Assembly (NCBI RefSeq): GCF_000204415.1
Contig: NC_015416.1
Location: 2,790,001-2,854,000 of the forward strand
Length of the DNA: 64,000 nucleotides
Direction: 5' to 3'
DNA from: Methanothrix soehngenii GP6
Lineage (GTDB): Archaea; Halobacteriota; Methanosarcinia; Methanotrichales; Methanotrichaceae
Shown piece after piece: positions 45,543-53,200 of the stretch; the stretch's first letter is position 1, and each line of letters starts with the position of its first letter. A program made the position numbers and the translations under genes. Under the pieces are notes generated by a model. The model was not told the DNA's origin. It saw nothing but the letters and a program-made list of their open reading frames with translations, and ran no database searches.

Positions 45543-46333
45543 TCTTCTATCCTCTGCATTCTCCTTATGGTCTCGGAATCCAGGTTGTAGACTGCATCAT
45601 ATAGGTTCTCCTTGAATGATCCCGGTCCAGCCGCAACCAGGGCCGCGATCTCTGCTGCCACCTCATAGCAGATCAGCCCGGAGACGGAAGCAACGACATG
45701 ATCAGTTTCGACGGCCGCAAATGCTCCAATCACCGATGTGGCCATGCACCCTGTGCCCACTACATTGGCCATCATGGGGTGGCCGTTATGCACCCATATC
45801 GCTCTCTTCATATCGGCCACGATATCATCCTTGCCGGTGATGACCACAGTGCAACCTCGCTCCCCGGCAAGAGAATGGGCCACCCCCAGCAGGTTTGATT
45901 CGATATCTGCGGCATCAACTCCCCTGGTTTTGACATCCTCTCCTGCGATGCGGGCGACCTCGGACGAGTTGCCTTTGATGATGCTTACTTCGACTGCATC
46001 TAAGATCTCCTGGCATTTTTCGTCCCGGAACCTCGTCGCTCCGGCGCCGCAGACATCAAGGACCACGGGTATCTTTTTTTCATTGGCGCTAATTCCGGCA
46101 AGCAGCATGGCCTCAACGAATTCCGTGGTGAGGGTGCCGATATTCAGGACCAGAGAAGAGGCTATCTTTGCCATATCGGCTACCTCTTCCCTGGCATGTG
46201 CCATTACCGGAGAAGCCCCAAAGACCTTGACGATATTGGCGCAATCGTAAATGGTGACGAAGTTCGTCAGGTGGCATACCAGGGGCTTATCCCTTCTCAC
46301 CCTCTCAAGAACCTCTGCTGCATCTAATATCAT
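45539..46333 (-). CDS. thiM: Hydroxyethylthiazole kinase
   Basis: 264 residues of the ribokinase-like ThiK fold. It phosphorylates the thiazole alcohol for ThiE. VCHLTNFVTIYDCANIVKVF and ASPVMAHAREEVADM at the start, DVCGAGATRFRDEKC, IIKGNSSEV and NVVGTGCMATSVIGAFAAVE (the anion-hole GTGC) are typical. Second in the serA-thiM-thiE run, 26 bases after serA. Confidence 0.93.
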   Translation of the reverse strand: MILDAAEVLERVRRDKPLVCHLTNFVTIYDCANIVKVFGASPVMAHAREEVADMAKIASSLVLNIGTLTTEFVEAMLLAGISANEKKIPVVLDVCGAGATRFRDEKCQEILDAVEVSIIKGNSSEVARIAGEDVKTRGVDAADIESNLLGVAHSLAGERGCTVVITGKDDIVADMKRAIWVHNGHPMMANVVGTGCMATSVIGAFAAVETDHVVASVSGLICYEVAAEIAALVAAGPGSFKENLYDAVYNLDSETIRRMQRIED

Positions 46334-46359
46334 CCGACATCTCCTTGCTTTCGTCGGCT

Positions 46360-47937
46360 TTACAGCTCCACCATCTTGGCGCTCTTCACCCCTGGAACCT
46401 GCAATAGCCTTTTCATCAAATCATCGGGTACCATCTGGTCGACGCTCAGTACCATGAGCTGAGGCTGACCCTCGTCCATACGCCCTACATGCATTGAGCC
46501 GATGTTGATATTGCCCTCACCCAAAACCACGCAGCAGGGCCCAATGATATTCGGCTTGTCATCTATGACTGCTATCACCATGTCACCCTCTGTGGGAATA
46601 TAGGTCCGGTAGAGATCAAGCTGCACAATGCGCTTCTCCTTGTTTCCTGAGACCGTGCCCTGAACCATGTTGATCACGCCGTTCTTGGTGAGCTTCATGG
46701 TTATGGCATTGCTGTATCCATTTATCGACTCGGTCTTGCTTTCCAGAAGTTTCACGCCCATCTCTTTGAGCGTCGTGGTGGCATTGACAAAGTTGATGCT
46801 GTCTTTTCCCATCAGGCAGCCCAAAAGACCCCTGATGGCTGATATGGTCACGGGTCTCGTATCCTTCTCGGCAATGGTTCCGCTATAGATCAACTCCAAG
46901 CTCTCAAAACCGCTGCCAACCATCTGTCCGAGCAGCGATCCCATCCTCTCGGCCAGCATCATATAGGGCTCCATGACCGCCAGCGTTTCCGGTGATATGG
47001 CAGGCATGTTGATGGCATTGGTGGGCAGTCCGCCTTTAGCTATGGCCAGGATCTGGTCTGCCACTGCTAAGGCGACATTGACCTGGGCCTCGGCGGTAGA
47101 AGCTCCCAAATGGGGAGTGGTTATGATCCTCTCCTGCCCGAGCAGGGGGTTTCCGGTGGGAGGTTCCTTGGTGAAGACATCGACCGCCGCTCCTGCAACC
47201 TTTCCTTCGGCCACAGCTTTGGCAAGAGCGGCCTCGTTGATGATACCGCCTCGAGCGCAGTTCACAATGCGAACCCCGTCCTTCATGATCTTGAACTCGT
47301 CATCGTCGATCAGGTTGCGGGTCTCATTGGTAAGGGGAGTATGGACGGTGATGAAGTCGCCCTCACGCAGAACGGTCTCCAGGTTCGCCAGGGTCAGCCC
47401 CATCTGCTGGGCCTTTTCTTCAGTCACAAAGGGGTCATAGGCTAAGATTCGCATGCCAAAGGACTTCATGCGGGTGGCAACCTCTGCTCCCACCCGGCCC
47501 AGACCGACGACGCCCAGGGTCTTGTTGAAGAACTCGACACCTGTGTACTTCTTGCGATTCCATTCGCCCTGGTGCAGGGCGGAGTTTGCCTGGGGTATGT
47601 TCCTGGCCAGGGCCAGCATCATGGCGATGGTGTGCTCGGCTGCGGAGATGGTATTTCCGCCGGGGGTATTGAGAACGATGATCCCCTTTTTGGTCGCGGC
47701 CTCTACATCCACATTGTCTATGCCCACACCGGCTCTGCCTATTACCTTGAGCCTTTTCGCGGCATTGATGACATCAGCCGTTACCTTGGTTCCGCTACGG
47801 ATTACCAGGGCATCGTAGTCTGGGATCTTCTGGATGAGCTCCTCTGGAGAGAGGTTGGTGATAACATCGACATCAGCACCCGACTGCAGTCTCTTCACGC
47901 CGTCCTCTGCTAATGAATCACTGACAAGAACCTTCAT
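46360..47937 (-). CDS. serA: D-3-phosphoglycerate dehydrogenase
   Basis: 525 residues, first step of serine synthesis. MKVLVSDSLAEDGVKRL start at 47937 behind GAAGGT; a longer frame to 47997 has no good site. TLGVVGLGRVGAEVATRMKS is the NAD-binding motif. The catalytic Arg, Glu and His lie in VNCARGGIINEAAL and TTPHLGASTAEAQVN. An intervening ASB domain and a C-terminal ACT domain (NINIGSMHVGRMDEGQPQLM) allow serine feedback, as in long archaeal and actinobacterial SerA. Confidence 0.94.
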   Translation of the reverse strand: MKVLVSDSLAEDGVKRLQSGADVDVITNLSPEELIQKIPDYDALVIRSGTKVTADVINAAKRLKVIGRAGVGIDNVDVEAATKKGIIVLNTPGGNTISAAEHTIAMMLALARNIPQANSALHQGEWNRKKYTGVEFFNKTLGVVGLGRVGAEVATRMKSFGMRILAYDPFVTEEKAQQMGLTLANLETVLREGDFITVHTPLTNETRNLIDDDEFKIMKDGVRIVNCARGGIINEAALAKAVAEGKVAGAAVDVFTKEPPTGNPLLGQERIITTPHLGASTAEAQVNVALAVADQILAIAKGGLPTNAINMPAISPETLAVMEPYMMLAERMGSLLGQMVGSGFESLELIYSGTIAEKDTRPVTISAIRGLLGCLMGKDSINFVNATTTLKEMGVKLLESKTESINGYSNAITMKLTKNGVINMVQGTVSGNKEKRIVQLDLYRTYIPTEGDMVIAVIDDKPNIIGPCCVVLGEGNINIGSMHVGRMDEGQPQLMVLSVDQMVPDDLMKRLLQVPGVKSAKMVEL

Positions 47938-48019
47938 GATCATACCTTCTTCCTCGGGGGCTAAAGACGTACAAGGATTTGATCCTTTCGAGAGCACACT
48001 TCAGAAGGGTATTAGCAAT

Positions 48020-48712
48020 CTATTGGCTGGTCCTCATCTGTTCGATCATCTCTTGAGCAGCTCTGTAGTAAGCATCCCTGGGCATCAGCTCTCTGCTCAC
48101 CGCCTTCTCCATATCCTCTGAGATCCTGCCGTCTTTTATCAGCTGGTGGCCAGCCTGCTTTGCTGCCTTGAAGATGCCTTCGATCAGTGCTGTCTCACCG
48201 GCTTTTATCATTTCATTCATGCCCTCTGCCATGGGCCTGAGAAGCGCGCCGGCAAACTCGCAGCCATCTTGTGGGTTGTCGTAGATGGCCTTCATCTGCA
48301 CAAGAAGCGGATCGAACATGGAAATCTCCCAGGCGGAGCAGGTGGAGACGAGAACCGCTTTTTGCATCTTTGATCTGGGTTGGCCCATCACATAGGCCGG
48401 TAGCTGTCTGTCCATCAGAGTCTTAAGAGGGCCGGTAATTCCCGAATAATAGACCGGACTGGCCCAGACGATGACATCTGCATTTTTGATCTTTGGGAGG
48501 ATGGTCTTCATGTCATCGTCTTTGGCGCAGGTGCCGGGATTCACAAACCAGCAGCTCATGTCTCCGCTGCAGGGCTCTATGTTCAGCTTCCAGGAATAGA
48601 TCAGCTCAACATTTGCTCCCGCTTCCTTCAAGCCTTCCAGGAATGGATTCAAGATCTTCGCCGTATTTCCCTCGTTCATGTGAGGGCTTCCGTTTATGGC
48701 CAGGATGTCCAT
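48020..48712 (-). CDS. Flavodoxin-like NAD(P)H-dependent FMN reductase
   Basis: 230 residues. MDILAINGSPHMNEGNTAKI is the FMN phosphate loop; IVWASPVYYSGITGPLKTLMDR is the second flavin-binding segment. Two or three Cys (PCSGDMSCWFVNPGTC) lie where iron-sulfur flavoproteins bind a cluster, but the exact C-x2-C-x2-C-x5-C spacing of ISF is not present. Likely a redox protein of the methanogen flavodoxin family; partner unknown. Confidence 0.82.
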   Translation of the reverse strand: MDILAINGSPHMNEGNTAKILNPFLEGLKEAGANVELIYSWKLNIEPCSGDMSCWFVNPGTCAKDDDMKTILPKIKNADVIVWASPVYYSGITGPLKTLMDRQLPAYVMGQPRSKMQKAVLVSTCSAWEISMFDPLLVQMKAIYDNPQDGCEFAGALLRPMAEGMNEMIKAGETALIEGIFKAAKQAGHQLIKDGRISEDMEKAVSRELMPRDAYYRAAQEMIEQMRTSQ

Positions 48713-48825
48713 TTTATATCACACTGATATTTGTATTGGCCAATTGCTTATGTACATATCTTTTCACATAAATGGAATTTGGCTCTCTATCCAGACATCA
48801 GAGCAAATCATACTGCTCGATTCCT

Positions 48826-49392
48826 CTATCGAGCCACCAGATCTATCAGATCCTGATCGATGGGAGTTCTCTCGTCCACTGCGGACAGGAGCTCATCGTG
48901 AATAGAGCTCTCTGAGTAAAATAGGGTCACCAGGACGCCTGCATCCTTTGCCGCCTCGATGGCGGGGAGAAAATCGCTGTCCCCAGTGACGATAACCGCT
49001 TTTCCGATCATCCGCCCGCAGCTCAGCCGGACCAGGTCCGCGGCCAGGGCGATGTCCACCCTCTTTTGCACAAACTCTCCTCCCACCCGGCCCAGCCGCC
49101 CCAGCTTAACCTCGAATCTGGGGAGCTTTCGCAGAGTATAGACGAACTTGTCCATGGAGGCAAACCTGCGGCTCTCCTCGTCAGTGGAGGGACAGCTCTG
49201 GTAAGGCATGCAATTATAATAATAGGTCCGAAGACGCTCATAGTTGCCACAAAGAATGTCAGAAAAACGGGCGAGGTCGATCTTCGGCTTCCCGAAATCA
49301 ACATCCAAAATCTTAGTCAGATACGCACCATCGATGAAGACTGCTGCACGATCAGCCAAACTGTTCACATCCAAGTCCATAATTACTGCCAT
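48826..49392 (-). CDS. NYN-domain (PIN-like) nuclease, LabA/DUF88 type
   Basis: About 189 residues from 49392 (MAVIMDLDVNSLADRAAVFI); an upstream ATG at 49494 adds a basic leader. Acidic catalytic motifs are AVFIDGAYL, VQKRVDIALAADLV and AVIVTGDSDFLPAIEAAKD. NYN proteins are PIN-like ribonucleases; LabA-type members act on RNA. A MITE-like element lies 135 bases upstream. Confidence 0.85.
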   Translation of the reverse strand: MAVIMDLDVNSLADRAAVFIDGAYLTKILDVDFGKPKIDLARFSDILCGNYERLRTYYYNCMPYQSCPSTDEESRRFASMDKFVYTLRKLPRFEVKLGRLGRVGGEFVQKRVDIALAADLVRLSCGRMIGKAVIVTGDSDFLPAIEAAKDAGVLVTLFYSESSIHDELLSAVDERTPIDQDLIDLVAR

Positions 49393-49526
49393 CCTGGAAG
49401 AACGGCAGTGATCATTATCTCTGCTTGCTAACTCATTCCAACGTATATCTAATTTGCGTTTAGGGACAGCCTTTTCCCTTTTGATCGTTGCCACTTTTTA
49501 CAATTTTGGTATAGTAACAGATTTTC

Positions 49527-49682
49527 GGCTCTTTGCTGAATTATGTGTGCTGGCCTGGCAGATATTGCAGCCTCTGTCTCTCTGCGCCTCTCAAGTTGGG
49601 TCAGAGGATCGCGGTTCACCTCATAAGCGCAGAGACAGAGAATTTGTGATTTAAGTTCACCAATAATAAATAGCGAGGAGCC
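49527..49682. repeat. Palindromic MITE-like element, copy D
   Basis: 156 bp in the same orientation as copy A. Ends GGCTCTTTGCTGAATTATGTG and, from the other side, GGCTCCTCGCTATTTATTATT. The loop TTGGGTCAGAGGATCGCGGT is conserved, while the stem has changed (arms TCTCTGCGC / GCGCAGAGA). No target duplication is recognisable. It ends five bases before the stop of the PGF-CTERM remnant. Confidence 0.83.
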
Positions 49683-49686
49683 AAAT

Positions 49687-49902
49687 CTATTTCCGTCTCC
49701 TCCGGGCACCTGCCATCCCCAGACTGATCATGGCTAGAACCAGCAGTGCTCCAAAGCCTGGAGTAGTCTGTGCTGCGGATTCTACCGCCTCTTGGAACTC
49801 GCTGATTTCCATCGCTGCCTCAGCCAACGCCTCTTCTACCGCAAATCCGCCGGTCCTTGTCCCTCTGGTTGCTATCCTCTCCTTTTCTTTGGGGAAATCG
49901 TG
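49687..49902 (-). pseudogene. C-terminal remnant of a PGF-CTERM surface protein
   Basis: An open frame without a start, closed upstream by TGA at 49903-49905. It reads EEALAEAAMEISEFQEAVES, then TTPGFGALLVLAMISLGMAG and ends ARRRRK. PGFG plus a hydrophobic helix plus a basic cluster is the PGF-CTERM sorting signal used by archaeosortase A to anchor S-layer-type proteins to lipid. The rest of the gene is missing, so I call it a remnant. Confidence 0.72.
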
Positions 49903-49985
49903 TCAGAATATGCAGTTGATTTCCAAAGTCCGATCTGTATTGTGGACGATATGACTGGAGAAGGCTGTTTTTCAGTGGCGTCGCG

Positions 49986-50005
49986 CGCGAAAAAAAACGC
50001 GCGGT
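49986..50005. terminator. CGCGCG-A8-CGCGCG hairpin
   Basis: A perfect 6-bp GC stem with a loop of eight A (eight T on the other strand), followed by GGTAGTGCC. Shape and sequence recall IS605-type right ends in this window (GACGCGGTAG near 13030), so it may be another IS end or a terminator for csa1, which stops at 50113. Between here and 50112 I see no gene. Confidence 0.4.
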
Positions 50006-50112
50006 AGTGCCCTGGCCCCCTCAACGCCGGGGTGGCTTGGATAACAACAATTGACGAGGTTAAACTACAAACCCATAGCCAGGACGAAGTGCCATAGTTG
50101 CTCTGTTTACTG

Positions 50113-51054
50113 CTAAAAGCAGAATTCTCTGTACCTGCAGCTTCCTGGATTTGGGCACCTTCCAGGATCGCGCTCATAAAATATAAGGTCTTGTTTGCTG
50201 TCCCTTTCCTCAATGAACCACTGACGGACCTCATCGCTGATGATGAAGAAATCCCTCTCGATATGAGGTGTGGGGTGATTTTTTGGGAAGCTCAGGTAGA
50301 CTGTGCAGCCGATGTTGATGGGAACCTCATAAAGGCTCTCGTAGACCAAGGCATAGCCGGTGGCAGAGAGCCGATGAAAGTCCCTCTTCTGCCCGGTCTT
50401 CAGATCGCATATCAGCATCCCGCCCATATTGATGGCATCAGCAGAGAGGTTGCGGCTTAAGCCCAAGTACTTACCATCGAGCTTGTGCTCTACAACAAAA
50501 GGCAGAGCATGATTGATCAGAGAATCATCGCTGAGGTATTTATATTTGGCAAGATAGGCAAAGATGGAAGAAACTATTCTGCTCACCTCGAATGACCAGA
50601 GCTTTCTCAGGTTATCGCTGACGCTTTGGCCGGCCTCTGCAGAGGGTGAGAATTTTGTTTGCGAGAGCTGCTCATTAGCTTCAACTATGGCGTCATCAAG
50701 CCGTTCCATCAAGATACCTGGCAGCTCGGCACAGATGCTCATGCCTTCTTTGTAGATGAGCCTCTTGGCAGTGGGATAAAGCTCTGCCATAGCCTGATGG
50801 TAGATGCGCCCTGCCACCATCTCCTCGCTGGCCGGGACGCTGACCTTCTGCACATGTCTCAGATAAGTGTCCCGACCGGTCTCGCAGTACCTGTCAGAGA
50901 CCTCCCAGACGGGCATCAGTATATCATGTGGCGGCGATAGCTCAGAGCAGTGCCAGTTCCAGCCCCTGAGGTCCTCTGCTATTCCTCTCTCTCGTGTGCT
51001 CGGAATAAGCTTTTTTAAGAGATATTTGCGTTCTTCTTCGGAAAAGAAATACAT
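50113..51054 (-). CDS. csa1: Csa1 (Cas4-like adaptation protein, type I-A)
   Basis: 313 residues. RecB-type nuclease motifs are FVVEHKLDGKYLGLSRNLSA then MLICDLKTGQKRDFHRLSAT (D-x-K). A C-terminal Cys set (GRCPNPGSCRYREFCF) plus a Cys near residue 36 could hold an Fe-S cluster. Csa1 is a Cas4-superfamily protein found with type I-A adaptation genes and helps spacer capture. Last gene of the leftward cas1-cas2-cas4-csa1 set, 32 bases after cas4. Confidence 0.83.
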   Translation of the reverse strand: MYFFSEEERKYLLKKLIPSTRERGIAEDLRGWNWHCSELSPPHDILMPVWEVSDRYCETGRDTYLRHVQKVSVPASEEMVAGRIYHQAMAELYPTAKRLIYKEGMSICAELPGILMERLDDAIVEANEQLSQTKFSPSAEAGQSVSDNLRKLWSFEVSRIVSSIFAYLAKYKYLSDDSLINHALPFVVEHKLDGKYLGLSRNLSADAINMGGMLICDLKTGQKRDFHRLSATGYALVYESLYEVPINIGCTVYLSFPKNHPTPHIERDFFIISDEVRQWFIEERDSKQDLIFYERDPGRCPNPGSCRYREFCF

Positions 51055-51086
51055 GCACCCTCCAATAATGTATTGGAATAATTATA

Positions 51087-51698
51087 TTATTTCTCTGTAT
51101 GTGGTTTGGGCAAAATATTTCCAACACAGTACTTTCTATATTCGCAGTCTATGCATCGAGCGGAATTCCTGGTTCCTGCTGGCTCAATCTCATCCTCAAT
51201 TATCTGAGCTATTTTTTCGATCATCTTCAGAGTGCGTCTGCGGATCTCATCGCCAAAGTCAATCTGCACATTTTTCTGATCCCTACTGTAATGGATGAAG
51301 CCCCGTCGGACGATGGTCTTAAAGCTCTCTTCTACCAGAAGGGCATAGGCGGCAAGCTGATACTTGTGGTTCAGGTGGATGCTTCCCTTATGGGATTGGC
51401 CGAACTTGTAGTCTACAGGTATGAATTCCCGGTTGGTTCTCACCAGGTAGTCTAAGACCCCTCTCAGGCCGAGGGTGCTGCTTTCCATTTCCACCCTGAA
51501 CATTTTCTCTGCCTGGTCCAGCTCCGGATCGTAGAAGATCGCTCCCTTGCGGCGCTTCTCTTTGGCGGTGATTGAATCGTGCATCTCTATGCCCGTTTGC
51601 AGCTTCTGGTCAGGAGGTTTGGGAATGTGAAGGACATGGTCGAAGTAGATTATCTTTGGACAGTAAAGGTACTGCTTCACGTCGCTTACTGTGATCAT
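51087..51698 (-). CDS. cas4: Cas4 exonuclease
   Basis: 203 residues. MITVSDVKQYLYCPKIIYFD supplies the first Cys. GLRGVLDYLVRTNREFIPVD then YKFGQSHKG form the G-x2-D and D-x-K motifs of the RecB fold, and HKYQLAAYALLVEE is the QhxxY motif. The end CIDCEYRKYC gives three more Cys for the 4Fe-4S cluster. Trims prespacers and selects PAM during adaptation with Cas1-Cas2. Confidence 0.92.
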   Translation of the reverse strand: MITVSDVKQYLYCPKIIYFDHVLHIPKPPDQKLQTGIEMHDSITAKEKRRKGAIFYDPELDQAEKMFRVEMESSTLGLRGVLDYLVRTNREFIPVDYKFGQSHKGSIHLNHKYQLAAYALLVEESFKTIVRRGFIHYSRDQKNVQIDFGDEIRRRTLKMIEKIAQIIEDEIEPAGTRNSARCIDCEYRKYCVGNILPKPHTEK

Positions 51699-51780
51699 CT
51701 CTCATATCCTTCCTTCACGATTCTTCACTTGCCATCACTTGCCTTCACTTGTCTCTGCTTGTCTTCGCTTTCTCTCATGG

Positions 51781-52059
51781 CTAAAAGACGGACACGTCCT
51801 CCTCCTCGACCTCATAGATCTCGCCGATGCTATCTTTGAGGGAGAAACATTTGCTGCACATCGGATAGAACTGAATGTTTCCCTCCTTTTCGTGCATCAT
51901 TCTCTCCAGCCGCAGGCGAAGCTTTTCTCTGGTGTTGTGGTTCATGATGCCCCAAAAGGCGCTCTTCTGGATGCGGATGCAGCCGAAGTCCAGCAGAACT
52001 TTGGCCACCCTGGCTCTCAGGCTGTTATCACTGATATCGTAGATGATTATGGTATCCAC
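51781..52059 (-). CDS. cas2: Cas2
   Basis: 92 residues starting at the GTG at 52059, which has GGGAGGT five bases upstream. VDTIIIYDISDNSLRARVAK is the Cas2 first strand and helix with the conserved Asp; CIRIQKSAFWGIM is the second. An ATG at 52149 would add an atypical leader and overlap cas1 by 59 bases. Bridges two Cas1 dimers in the integrase. Starts 31 bases after cas1 ends. Confidence 0.9.
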   Translation of the reverse strand: MDTIIIYDISDNSLRARVAKVLLDFGCIRIQKSAFWGIMNHNTREKLRLRLERMMHEKEGNIQFYPMCSKCFSLKDSIGEIYEVEEEDVSVF

Positions 52060-52090
52060 TGGCACCTCCCAGGAATCATCACGAACTCCA

Positions 52091-53104
52091 TCACCATCTT
52101 GGGGTGAATGGCTCGTAACATGGCCTCTCTCCGCGGAGGAAGGTAGCAACAGATGATGCCTGAGAACGGATGATGTTTCTCAGGATCTGGCTCTTCTCTC
52201 GGTAGGTTATTCTCTCGTCCAGTCGGCCATAGAATGCCTTGGAGGCAATCTTTATGCCGTCCTTAGTCATGCGGCAGTCATCCTGAAAGTGGCCTTGCCG
52301 CATCTCCCTGGCTAGGCTCACCACCACCCTGTCCACCACCAGGGGCCTGAACTCCTCCATCATGTCGTAGACCAGCTTTTCTTTGCCTGGCCGGTCGGCA
52401 TGAAGAAAGCCGGCGTAGGGGTCCAGTCCTGCATAAAGGATTGCTGCCCAGACCTCCTGCTCCAGGAGATAGTAGCCGAAGTTCAAGAGAGAGTTGATCT
52501 GGTCCCTGGCTGCAGGGTAGTCTCGGCCGGGGAAGCTCCAGTCATCTGGGATCAGCTTGGCCCAGGTCCTCCAGTAGATCTCCGCCCCTATTCCCTCCAC
52601 TCCCATGATCTCTCCCCGGACATCATCCACCTTCCCTTTTATGAGATTGAGCCTGGGGATGAGCTCCTCTATCTGATTAGAATTATTGCGGAACTCTCCC
52701 CAAAGGTCCTGCCTTTCGCCCTTCCACTTTTTTGCGAATGATTTTAAGAGGGAGGCCTGATTTTTCAATTTGCCGCGGACGAAGGATCTGGCCAGGTTGG
52801 TTCCGCGGGAGTCGTTATAGGCATTGTACTGCTCCCTTCTGGTCTTCACTGTTCCTCCCAGGCTTGCCGGGATGAGCCTGGCCATGGGCTTGCCATAGTA
52901 GCTGGCGAAGACCACCTCGACACCCAGCTCGTCTGCCATCTGAATGGCATCGGAGGAGACAGAGATTCCGCTGCCCAGCACCAATATCTGCTCCACTCCC
53001 CGAGCAGGCACGAGCACATCGGGCAGATCCTTTCTAGTGATGCGAAACTGCTCGCTGGATTTGCCCAAGAATGTCCCCCGGTCAGAGAGGATGATGCGAG
53101 ACAT
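52091..53104 (-). CDS. cas1: Cas1 integrase
   Basis: 337 residues from MSRIILSDRGTFLGKSSEQF at 53104 (an in-frame ATG at 53149 is possible). Metal ligands are visible: Glu in MGVEGIGAEIYWRTWAKL, His in DPYAGFLHADRPGKEKLVYD and the acidic residues in MMEEFRPLVVDRVV. The N-terminal beta domain and C-terminal helical domain are complete. Inserts new spacers next to the leader. First gene of the leftward operon, divergent from cas3. Confidence 0.94.
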   Translation of the reverse strand: MSRIILSDRGTFLGKSSEQFRITRKDLPDVLVPARGVEQILVLGSGISVSSDAIQMADELGVEVVFASYYGKPMARLIPASLGGTVKTRREQYNAYNDSRGTNLARSFVRGKLKNQASLLKSFAKKWKGERQDLWGEFRNNSNQIEELIPRLNLIKGKVDDVRGEIMGVEGIGAEIYWRTWAKLIPDDWSFPGRDYPAARDQINSLLNFGYYLLEQEVWAAILYAGLDPYAGFLHADRPGKEKLVYDMMEEFRPLVVDRVVVSLAREMRQGHFQDDCRMTKDGIKIASKAFYGRLDERITYREKSQILRNIIRSQASSVATFLRGERPCYEPFTPRW

Positions 53105-53200
53105 TTGAGAAATATTGGTTTCATAGGGGATATTACTTTCGGATGGCAAGGAAAAAGTTTAAAGTGCTATGGGTTCATTTGAGGCCAGGATTGGAGTGCA
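53105..53200. promoter_or_regulatory. Divergent cas1/cas3 intergenic region
   Basis: 96 bases shared by the two cas operons. For cas3, a BRE/TATA-like stretch (ggaaaaagtttaaag, 53150-53164) lies about 37-50 bases before the ATG, and GGAGTG is at 53193-53198. The cas1 side contains AT-rich sequence within the possible longer cas1 start. No inverted operator is obvious. Confidence 0.45.

Noticed and set aside
52060-52149. ATG start for cas2 at 52149
   Set aside because: It would overlap cas1 by 59 bases and add 30 atypical residues. The GTG at 52059 has a good ribosome site and gives normal Cas2 length.
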